Shown here piece by piece: positions 1-4,869 of a DNA stretch of 8,110 bases. The translations under genes were made by a program, and so were the position numbers. The notes under the pieces are model-generated. The model had not been told where the DNA came from. It made no database searches and worked only from the letters and a program-made list of their open reading frames with translations. Positions within the stretch are counted from its first letter, which is position 1, and each line of letters starts with the position of its first letter. Origin of the DNA: Nitrospirota bacterium (GTDB taxonomy: Bacteria > Nitrospirota > Nitrospiria > Nitrospirales > UBA8639). The DNA lies in NCBI GenBank assembly GCA_003233615.1, contig QIMB01000367.1, positions 1 through 8,110 of the forward strand, read 5' to 3'.

Positions 1-612
1 TCCTTGTTTGACGATAGCAGGATAGCTTTTGTGTCGATCGGAGATGATCCGTGCTCCAGGTGCAATGGTTTCGGTTATAAATTTCTGGATCTCGGATCCT
101 TCACGGCTCTTGATATGTTGAAGACGGATTCTACCCGGGGCTCTCCCTCGTTTCTCAGCGGCAACGGCTATGATTGCCGTATTATTTGTGCCTCCTAGGA
201 ACGCTGCATCTCCCTCACCGTCACCACTCAACGGCTGCCGTAAGGGAAGCACTGTGCAAGCGCGCAATTTACTCAAAAGCTTCCAGGAGGTTCGAGAGCT
301 ACCTATGCCAAAGTTTTGCATCAGAGCCAACGCGCTTGCTCCGTTTTTGGGGCCAACAAACCACCAGATCATTTGCAACCACAGAGTCAGCGGAAGCTTG
401 GTGTCCTGCACAAGTGTCCCGGCCAATACGCTGGCCTTCGTTCTGCAAGTCCTACAAATCCACTGCCTCTGCCTAGATTTCCAGAATTTCTTTCCCCCGC
501 AGTGAGGACACACAAAGCCATCCGGCCAGCGAATGGCTGCACGGTAATCAAAACAGGCATCTTCAGTGGAGAAGCGTTGAATCAGCTCTCGATAATTCTT
601 TGGGTGCTCCAC
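1..612 (-). CDS. IS1595/ISXO2-type transposase, 5' part, cut by the window edge
   Basis: DDE-type transposase of the IS1595 family, which moves its own insertion sequence. The frame is open for 204 codons from a GTG at 612 to base 1 and continues outside. Residues 35-56 form a zinc ribbon (CPHC ... CRTC) after an N-terminal segment typical of the family (FSTEDACFDYRAAIRWPDG). It is followed by the usual TLVQDTKLPLTLW and NGASAL blocks. GTG 612 is chosen because an in-frame stop lies at 640-642, no ATG lies between, and an AAGGTGG ribosome-binding-like stretch precedes it. The first catalytic Asp appears to be D135, in GEGDAAFLGG. Most relatives read VEVDE there and carry a longer Gly/Lys-rich segment before the next strand, so this copy may be impaired. 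D192 (IISD) is the likely second Asp; the third acidic residue would lie outside. Family call is firm, activity is not. Confidence 0.85.
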   Translation of the reverse strand, partial: MEHPKNYRELIQRFSTEDACFDYRAAIRWPDGFVCPHCGGKKFWKSRQRQWICRTCRTKASVLAGTLVQDTKLPLTLWLQMIWWFVGPKNGASALALMQNFGIGSSRTSWKLLSKLRACTVLPLRQPLSGDGEGDAAFLGGTNNTAIIAVAAEKRGRAPGRIRLQHIKSREGSEIQKFITETIAPGARIISDRHKSYPAIVKQG

Positions 613-639
613 CTTGCCACCTTGCTGCTGCTGATTAGG

Positions 640-672
640 TCACGTCAAGTGCATATGCAGGAGTACACGTGA
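640..672. repeat. Inverted repeat TCACGT/ACGTGA around a GCATATGC palindrome
   Basis: TCACGT at 640-645 is matched by its complement ACGTGA at 667-672, and the 8-base perfect palindrome GCATATGC (651-658) lies between. The element sits in the 80-base gap between the transposase start and the hicB stop codon. It could be part of the insertion-sequence end, a weak terminator for hicAB, or a protein-binding site. No T-run follows on the minus strand, so a classic terminator is less likely. The symmetry is visible directly; function is unknown. Confidence 0.35.
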
Positions 673-695
673 TAAAACCAATGCGAGTTATGGGC

Positions 696-1079
696 TTAAC
701 GAACTGATTCTAATCCAGCTTTGACCAGATAGGTTGAACGCTTCATTCCCTGCGTGGCTGCCGCGGCATCAATGGCCCGCAATTCCCTTTCGGTCATCGT
801 GATATTTACACGGACCGTTCGGTCAGGCTGATCAAGCGTGACTAAAAAGGCAACCCCGTCAGCAAAATCTGGGGATTGCATGATGCCTTCAAGACTTGAC
901 GACTTCGGAATGGCCTCACCGTCTTCGCGTAATCCTTCGACATGAAAGGCCAAGGCTTCTGCCGCGAGATCTTTCGCCTCATCAACAGAACGCCCTGCCG
1001 TAATGCAGCCCGGAAAGTCTGGAAAGCTCACCCCATAGTGGCTCTTCGCCTCTTTATGAATAATCGCGATGTAATCCAT
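696..1079 (-). CDS. hicB: HicB-family antitoxin
   Basis: Antitoxin of a HicAB type II toxin-antitoxin system: it binds and neutralises HicA and normally represses its own operon. The 127 residues show the two expected parts. The N-terminal degenerate RNase-H-like HicB fold runs from about residue 1 to 70, with the family pattern YGVSFPDFPGCITAGRSVDE and then AAEALAFHVEGL. The C-terminal DNA-binding segment at about 87-125 (RVNITMTERELRAIDAAA ... RSTYLVKAGLE) is ribbon-helix-helix-like. The ATG is preceded by TAAGGAG (1087-1093) with 7 bases between, a good ribosome-binding site. The gene lies 27 bases downstream of hicA on the same strand, the usual toxin-first order. Length and ends look intact despite the neighbouring transposase. 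Confidence 0.93.
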   Translation of the reverse strand: MDYIAIIHKEAKSHYGVSFPDFPGCITAGRSVDEAKDLAAEALAFHVEGLREDGEAIPKSSSLEGIMQSPDFADGVAFLVTLDQPDRTVRVNITMTERELRAIDAAAATQGMKRSTYLVKAGLESVR

Positions 1080-1106
1080 TCCTTCTCTCCTTACTATATT
1101 GAGGCT

Positions 1107-1295
1107 CTATCTCAGGAGAAGACCGCTCTGTTTTTCAATACTTTTCACCGTGCCAAGCGGAATGTCTCGTCTCGGATGCGGTACGGTCACCCGCCCCTTT
1201 TTCGTAGGGTGTCGCAATTGGCAATGGCTTCCTTTTTGCGCGACTTCCATCCAGCCATCTCCTCTCAGAGCTTTGATAATGTCTTTACTATTCAT
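1107..1295 (-). CDS. hicA: HicA-family mRNA interferase toxin
   Basis: Toxin of the HicAB pair: a small double-stranded-RNA-binding-fold ribonuclease that cleaves mRNA and halts translation when HicB is lost. The 62-residue length is normal for the family. The N-terminal helix (SKDIIKALRGDGW) and the GSHCQLRHP motif with the catalytic histidine H24 are plain, as is the following strand GRVTVPHP. The end (GTVKSIEKQSGLLL) matches the usual last helix. No convincing Shine-Dalgarno is seen before the ATG, while the downstream hicB has a strong one; this would favour antitoxin over toxin synthesis from the shared mRNA (inference). Confidence 0.93.
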   Translation of the reverse strand: MNSKDIIKALRGDGWMEVAQKGSHCQLRHPTKKGRVTVPHPRRDIPLGTVKSIEKQSGLLLR

Positions 1296-1317
1296 GGTGT
1301 ATCAACGCATGCAACTC

Positions 1318-1348
1318 ATTATACACACGACTACACACTTCGCGCAAA
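1318..1348 (-). promoter_or_regulatory. Probable hicAB promoter
   Basis: On the minus strand a perfect TATAAT (1318-1323) lies 22 bases before the hicA ATG. The best -35 candidate is TTGCGC at 1343-1348, with a long 19-base spacer. Transcription would begin near 1311, leaving a short leader with no clear ribosome-binding site. No clear inverted repeat that could be the HicB operator was found next to it. The -10 box is seen; the promoter role is inferred. Confidence 0.45.
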
Positions 1349-1390
1349 TTGTGCCTCCACCCTAAGGCTCAAGGACTCCACTTACGAACA

Positions 1391-1585
1391 TCAAATGAAA
1401 AACATGGGACGGCGTTTATCCTGGTGACCCACAATGAACACCTGTCCCATCAAACTGATCGCCTCATCATCTGCAAGATAGCCAAATCCTCGAAGACCGC
1501 TGCTTGAAAGATATTTCATATTTTTCACATCTAGAAGAACACCAATAGGCTCGCACTTAGCACAAAAAAAGGGAACGTTCATCAA
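1391..1585 (-). pseudogene. STAS-domain remnant (anti-sigma-factor antagonist type)
   Basis: A short frame whose middle part (GVLLDVKNMKYLSSSGLRGFG, then GQVFIVGHQDKRRPMFFI) matches the core of a STAS domain: the vvLDl strand, the SSSGL phospho-loop, and the later lvG strand. A normal STAS domain is about 100 residues. Here the first two strands and the last helix are missing, and the frame ends at a TGA where the final helix should begin. The first ATG codons fall inside the terminator hairpin at 1567-1604, so the first 8-10 residues are not part of the original protein. It is therefore best read as a decayed fragment left between the toxin-antitoxin pair and the lipoprotein gene. The whole 1296-1686 gap holds only this, the hicA promoter and the terminator. 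A functional micro-STAS protein cannot be excluded but is unlikely. Confidence 0.6.
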
Positions 1586-1604
1586 GCATGAACGTCCCCT
1601 TTCT
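1567..1604 (-). terminator. Rho-independent terminator behind the lipoprotein gene
   Basis: Read on the minus strand, AAAGGGGACGTTCAT pairs with ATGAACGTTCCCTTT around a 5-base loop, with one G-T pair as the only imperfection, and is followed by a run of seven T. It lies about 85 bases after the lipoprotein stop codon. It is much weaker on the plus strand, where only a short broken T-run follows. Confidence 0.88.
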
Positions 1605-1686
1605 ATGTTGTGCGATGTTTGAAAATTCAGTGAGTCATCAGAGCAATCGGTGATTGATCATATCTCTCAAACAATTATCCTAGATA

Positions 1687-2469
1687 TTATGGTGCTGCCG
1701 TGATACGGCCTTTGATTTCATCAAACGTGGCTTTAGGAAGAACGTTTTTGGCTACTAATTCTCCACGCAAGCGATAGGGTCGGTTGGCCACCACGTCTTC
1801 TGCCGCCTCACGGCTCAATCCCAGACTTAACACAAGACTACTCACTGAAGCGTTGTTGATATTCACCAGATCACTTCCAGCGATTGGAATCGTTGGCAAC
1901 GTGGCAATTTTTGGCGTTTGCGGCTTAGATGGCACGACAACCTTTGATGTCACAGAAGAGGAACGTTTGGACCGTGAGGGGACAGCCTTAGATATCGTAG
2001 ATCCTAATAGCGAGCTACGGGTTGTTGCTCTTCCGATAGTGGATTGAGTGCCATCATGTGAATTTTTGAGTTCTTTTTTATATCGCAAGACATCCTTCAC
2101 CAGGGCTTTGTTTCGCGCTCGAACTTTTTGATATTGCTTCATCATGACCCGAAACTTTGAACTCAGCTCTGCCTTTTCCTGATTCAACTCTCGTTCTCGA
2201 GTTTTCAGTAAGGTCTGTTCGTTCGCGCGGCCTTCCTTGATGCGTTGCACCTCAGTTGTCATGATCTCTAAATCTGTGGAAATTTTTTCGTTCAATCCTT
2301 TGAGGTTTTGAATTTGCTCCTCAAGTGCATCTTGATGCATACGGCCTTTTTCTACGTCAACTTTGGCTGATTCCATATCGGAAACGGCCGCCTCATATTT
2401 TCCCTGGGATACCATACACCCTGACAGACCCACCGTCAGCATTAACGCCATTGCAACCCACCGTGTCAT
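1687..2469 (-). CDS. Coiled-coil lipoprotein with C-terminal helix-hairpin-helix
   Basis: Predicted lipoprotein of 260 residues. The start at 2469 is preferred over an upstream ATG at 2505 because GAGGAGG (2475-2481) precedes it with 5 bases between, and because it places a clean signal sequence at the N-terminus: MTRWVAMALMLTVGLSGC, with lipobox LSGC and lipidated C18. Residues 24-137 are rich in Glu, Lys and Gln with long heptad-like runs and should form a coiled coil. Residues 140-200 are a basic Ser/Thr/Pro linker. Residues 201-256 (VNINNASVSSL ... LGLSREAAEDVVANRPYR ... TFDEIKGRI) resemble the ComEA/type II secretion K helix-hairpin-helix, which in other proteins binds DNA or partner proteins. 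The gene stands alone between the REP-like palindrome and its own terminator. The exact role is unknown; a cell-envelope tether or a DNA-contacting envelope protein are both possible. Confidence 0.8.
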   Translation of the reverse strand: MTRWVAMALMLTVGLSGCMVSQGKYEAAVSDMESAKVDVEKGRMHQDALEEQIQNLKGLNEKISTDLEIMTTEVQRIKEGRANEQTLLKTRERELNQEKAELSSKFRVMMKQYQKVRARNKALVKDVLRYKKELKNSHDGTQSTIGRATTRSSLLGSTISKAVPSRSKRSSSVTSKVVVPSKPQTPKIATLPTIPIAGSDLVNINNASVSSLVLSLGLSREAAEDVVANRPYRLRGELVAKNVLPKATFDEIKGRITAAP

Positions 2470-2474
2470 ATCAA

Positions 2475-2481
2475 CCTCCTC
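2475..2481 (-). promoter_or_regulatory. Ribosome-binding site fixing the lipoprotein start
   Basis: GAGGAGG on the minus strand, 5 bases before the ATG at 2469. It supports this start over the ATG at 2505, which would put 12 charged residues in front of the signal sequence. Confidence 0.8.
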
Positions 2482-2562
2482 ATCCCTGCTCACAAAAGTA
2501 TTCATCCATGAAAATTTGGTCTTCCCCCTAGTAGTATCCTACACTTACGCCCATAAGAAAAG

Positions 2563-2591
2563 GATGTAAGATATCTGCAAGGCTATGTCAA
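2563..2591 (-). promoter_or_regulatory. Possible promoter of the lipoprotein gene
   Basis: A perfect TTGACA (2586-2591) is followed after 17 bases by TACATC (2563-2568), a poor -10. It lies between the REP-like palindrome and the lipoprotein gene and reads toward that gene, leaving a leader of about 85 bases. The -35 is seen; the whole is a guess. Confidence 0.35.
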
Positions 2592-2603
2592 GCCAACAAA
2601 ACC

Positions 2604-2677
2604 GTGAAGCGTCAAGCGTCAGGCGGGAAGAAACAGGAGGATGTCCCTCTCTTCTCGCCTTACGCCCTACCCCTCAC
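2604..2677. repeat. REP-like imperfect palindrome
   Basis: The left arm beginning GTGAAGCGTCAAGCGTCAGG (2604-2630) matches the reverse complement of the right arm (GTGAGGGGTAGGGCGTAAGG, ending at 2677) at about two thirds of positions, sharing the spaced words GTGA, GCGT, AGGCG and GAAGA. It starts 2 bases after the nitrilase stop codon, the usual place for repetitive extragenic palindromes. It also contains short tandem units (AAGCGTC AAGCGTC). On the minus strand it is followed by GGTTTTGTT, so it may also end nitrilase transcription. A RAYT transposase gene, the enzyme class that spreads such repeats, is present at 7765. Only one copy is in the window, so the repetitive nature is inferred. 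Confidence 0.55.
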
Positions 2678-2679
2678 AG

Positions 2680-3468
2680 CTACACATACCATTGAGGCTG
2701 TCGATCCTTGAGCAAGTCATTATACGGATTGATGCGTTTATCGCGTGCCTGGGCAACATCAATTTCATGCATGAACAATTCCGAGTCATTGTGCGATGCG
2801 CGATGTAAAATTTGTCCGTTTGGAGCAACAATTTCACTGAGGCCGATGAACGACAAAGCCGATTTATTTTCTCGCTGCTCTTGCCCGACACGATTGGCGG
2901 TAATGGCAAAAACGTGATTTTCCAGGCATCGGGTCACCATCGCATCGGGGCAATGGGGTAGCACTAAATTACTGGGGTGACAGAGAATATCCGCACCCTT
3001 GAGTGCTAAGGTTCTCGCTGCCTCTGGATAAAACCAATCAAAGCAGATCAAGAGTCCAACTTTTGCCTGGCCGATATCCCAGACGTGAAATCCCGTATTG
3101 CCCGGAGAGAACCAGAGCGTCTCTTCAAAAAATAAATGTGTTTTTCGGTAGGTCCCGACATACCCGTTTGGACCGATTAAGACAGCAGCGTTATATACAC
3201 TGTCGTGTTCACGCTCCGCCAACCCCACCACAACATGGAGTGCTCGACCTCGAATCGCCTGTTCCAGTTGTTGACACACTGGCCCCGTGGGAACACGTTC
3301 GGCCAACTCCCAGACTTCTTCTTTGGACACAAATTGATATCCCGACACTGCTAATTCGGGAAGAACTAAGAGGTCCCCTTGGAATGCATGAATAGCCTGT
3401 ATGACCGTTTCCACATTACGTTGGATATTGCCAAATTGCGGGTCAAACTGAAAAAATCCGACCTTCAT
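2680..3468 (-). CDS. Carbon-nitrogen hydrolase (nitrilase superfamily)
   Basis: Cytoplasmic hydrolase of the nitrilase/amidase superfamily, which cleaves C-N bonds of amides, nitriles or N-carbamoyl compounds. The 262-residue product has the Glu-Lys-Cys triad: E38 in LPELAVSGY, K109 in YRKTHLF and C142 in LLICFDWFYPE. An extra Glu pair (E115/E116) follows the Lys, as is common. The CFDWFYPEAAR context and the C-terminal HPSNLV ... NRVGQE block fit the amidase and N-carbamoyl-amine branches better than true nitrilases, but the substrate cannot be assigned. The start at 3468 has GGAGA 4 bases upstream and begins exactly at the conserved first strand (MKVGFFQFDP). An in-frame TTG at 3528 is rejected because the added residues would be encoded by the terminator hairpin. 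It is separated from SmbP by that terminator, so it is probably expressed on its own or by read-through. Confidence 0.9.
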   Translation of the reverse strand: MKVGFFQFDPQFGNIQRNVETVIQAIHAFQGDLLVLPELAVSGYQFVSKEEVWELAERVPTGPVCQQLEQAIRGRALHVVVGLAEREHDSVYNAAVLIGPNGYVGTYRKTHLFFEETLWFSPGNTGFHVWDIGQAKVGLLICFDWFYPEAARTLALKGADILCHPSNLVLPHCPDAMVTRCLENHVFAITANRVGQEQRENKSALSFIGLSEIVAPNGQILHRASHNDSELFMHEIDVAQARDKRINPYNDLLKDRQPQWYV

Positions 3469-3472
3469 ACTC

Positions 3473-3477
3473 TCTCC
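3473..3477 (-). promoter_or_regulatory. Ribosome-binding site of the nitrilase-family gene
   Basis: GGAGA on the minus strand, 4 bases before the ATG at 3468. Together with the overlapping terminator it decides the start codon of the gene. Confidence 0.65.
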
Positions 3478-3492
3478 AGATTCATTCATAAA

Positions 3493-3524
3493 AAAAGCGG
3501 GTAGAGTTTCCTCTACCCGCTTTT
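3493..3524 (-). terminator. Rho-independent terminator behind the smbP-like gene
   Basis: A perfect 14-base stem (AAAAGCGGGTAGAG paired with CTCTACCCGCTTTT) around a 4-base loop. On the minus strand a run of six T follows, so it ends transcription coming from the SmbP side. On the plus strand a T-run of four follows, so it could work weakly both ways. It lies 22 bases after the smbP-like stop and only 24 bases before the nitrilase ATG. Confidence 0.93.
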
Positions 3525-3546
3525 CCAAAAAAATTGAAGGCAGAAG

Positions 3547-3903
3547 TCAATGAACCTCTTTCATATGCATCACGGCACTGCTGGCATGTTTGGTCCCCAC
3601 TTTCGCATGACCTAGTTTGCCATGAGTGATGGCTTCCATTAACTCATGCACCCCTTCATCCAAATGAGGATTGGTAACCTCTTTCTGAGCAGCTTGGGCA
3701 TGCGTCAAGGCCTCTTCAGCATGACTCACAAGTGCATCAGGATGGCCCTGGCCGCCATGGTCGGCAGCGCTTTCCGCGTGGGCTATGGCCTCAGCCACAT
3801 GAGGATTGCCATCAGCCATGGCCACTGATCCCCACGCTCCAACTGTGAGTAATGCCAGCATACTCACCAGGCCAATTCCTTTGACCAATGTTCCAATACG
3901 CAT
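3547..3903 (-). CDS. smbP: SmbP-like small periplasmic metal-binding protein
   Basis: Small His-rich metal-binding protein of the SmbP type, known from Nitrosomonas europaea as a periplasmic helical bundle that binds copper and other divalent metals. The 118-residue precursor has a signal peptide (about residues 1-30: Lys near the start, a Leu/Val-rich core, cleavage probably at AMA|DG). The mature part has 88 residues with 13 histidines, no cysteine, and the family-like alternation of HAE, HAQ and NPH units (NPHVAEAIAHAESA, SHAEEALTHAQAA, NPHLDEGVHELM, KHASSAVMHM), consistent with amphipathic helices lined by His. The ATG is preceded by AAAGGAGGA (3908-3916) with 4 bases between, one of the strongest sites here. 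It follows the rhodanese gene by 87 bases and is closed by the terminator at 3493-3524. It likely scavenges or buffers copper in the periplasm. Confidence 0.85.
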   Translation of the reverse strand: MRIGTLVKGIGLVSMLALLTVGAWGSVAMADGNPHVAEAIAHAESAADHGGQGHPDALVSHAEEALTHAQAAQKEVTNPHLDEGVHELMEAITHGKLGHAKVGTKHASSAVMHMKEVH

Positions 3904-3907
3904 CCTA

Positions 3908-3916
3908 GTCCTCCTT
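3908..3916 (-). promoter_or_regulatory. Strong ribosome-binding site of the smbP-like gene
   Basis: AAAGGAGGA on the minus strand, a near-complete complement of the 16S rRNA end, at normal spacing before the ATG at 3903. It suggests high translation. A weak TTGTGG/CATTAT pair with a 17-base spacer lies just upstream (-10 at 3924-3929) and could give the gene its own transcript. Confidence 0.7.
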
Positions 3917-3990
3917 TATGAAAATAATGAAAATTCCACAGACCTGCCACAACATGTGTTTTCCTATCCTCTCATGCCACCTCAAGAAGA

Positions 3991-4863
3991 TCAAGATGAC
4001 TTCATCGGCTGGGGATTATTCACTTTATGTAAGAGCTTCACATCTTTTTCAGCTGGAGCCGCAAAATCTCGCGACCATTCCCACCACGAACCGGGATAAG
4101 TTTTCACCTGGTCAAAACCCACATTTCGAAGCAGGCAATACACCCAGGCGGCTCTCACGCCTCCAAGACAATACGTAATGATTTCTTGGTCGTCTCGCAG
4201 CCCATGCTCTTCAAAAATATTTCTCACCTGTTCAGACGTTTTGACCGTCGCATCTTTGTTCAAAAACTGGTTCCAGGAAATATTGATGGCCGAGGGAATA
4301 TGTCCGGCTCGTGGCAAACCATCAATCTCTTTCCCGGCATATTCTTCGACGCTTCTGGCATCCAGAATGACCGTATTGAGATGGGGCGCTTTCACCAATT
4401 TCTTTAACGCATCTTTCGTGATCATCAGCTCGGGATGGGCTGTCACCGTAAAATCACCTTTTGGCAGCTTCACAGCCTCATGGTCAAATTGCCGTTGTTC
4501 TGCCACCCACTTCACCCAGCCACCATCCAAAATCCGCACGCTGGGATGCCCTAAATACTGCAGCATCCAAAACATCCGCCCTTCATCGCCCCAATTATCG
4601 AACGGATTGGAATAAATCACAACATCACTGGACTGGTTCAGACCTAATGCCTGTAGTCGCTGTTCGAGTTGTGATACATCTGGATTCAACACGCCCTTGG
4701 ACACGGCAGAAGGATCGCTATATTCATGCCATGTACTATTGACCGCTCCTGGTATATGAGAGGTGTAGGCGGCAGGCCCACGGACATCAAGTAGTACCAA
4801 ATCTTCACGCCCCAAATTTTGAAACAACGTTTCTGAATCAATAAATACATCTTGCGTGGCCAT
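3991..4863 (-). CDS. Tandem-rhodanese sulfurtransferase
   Basis: Thiosulfate / 3-mercaptopyruvate sulfurtransferase-type enzyme that moves sulfane sulfur to a thiol or cyanide acceptor through a cysteine persulfide. The 290 residues hold two rhodanese domains. The first (about 8-125: LLDVRGPAAYTSHIPGA ... VVIYSN) lacks the catalytic Cys, as expected for the structural half. The second (about 145-275) has the CH2A-like ILDARSVEEY and RAGHIPSAINISW, and the active loop YCLGGVRAAW with C232. The loop is not the typical CRKGVT or CGSGVT, so the preferred donor is unclear. No signal peptide is seen, so it should be cytoplasmic. The start lies 6 bases after the cytochrome stop codon; the AAGAGG just before the ATG is very close to it, so translation may depend on coupling with the cytochrome gene. 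Confidence 0.9.
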   Translation of the reverse strand: MATQDVFIDSETLFQNLGREDLVLLDVRGPAAYTSHIPGAVNSTWHEYSDPSAVSKGVLNPDVSQLEQRLQALGLNQSSDVVIYSNPFDNWGDEGRMFWMLQYLGHPSVRILDGGWVKWVAEQRQFDHEAVKLPKGDFTVTAHPELMITKDALKKLVKAPHLNTVILDARSVEEYAGKEIDGLPRAGHIPSAINISWNQFLNKDATVKTSEQVRNIFEEHGLRDDQEIITYCLGGVRAAWVYCLLRNVGFDQVKTYPGSWWEWSRDFAAPAEKDVKLLHKVNNPQPMKSS

Positions 4864-4869
4864 ACCTCT

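Noticed and set aside
316..672. Plus-strand open frames over the left edge
   Set aside because: They are antisense to the IS1595-type transposase, which shows a zinc ribbon and family motifs in one continuous minus frame.
1296..1320. GCATGC-centred symmetry as the HicB operator
   Set aside because: The flanks around the 6-base palindrome are direct (GTTG ... GTTG) rather than inverted, so there is no real dyad beyond the core.
942..1427. A 161-codon plus-strand open frame
   Set aside because: Antisense to hicB and hicA, both of which are complete, well-recognised genes.
3469..3528. N-terminal extension of the nitrilase-family protein from an upstream TTG
   Set aside because: The added residues are encoded by the terminator hairpin, and the conserved first strand and ribosome-binding site both fit the ATG at 3468.
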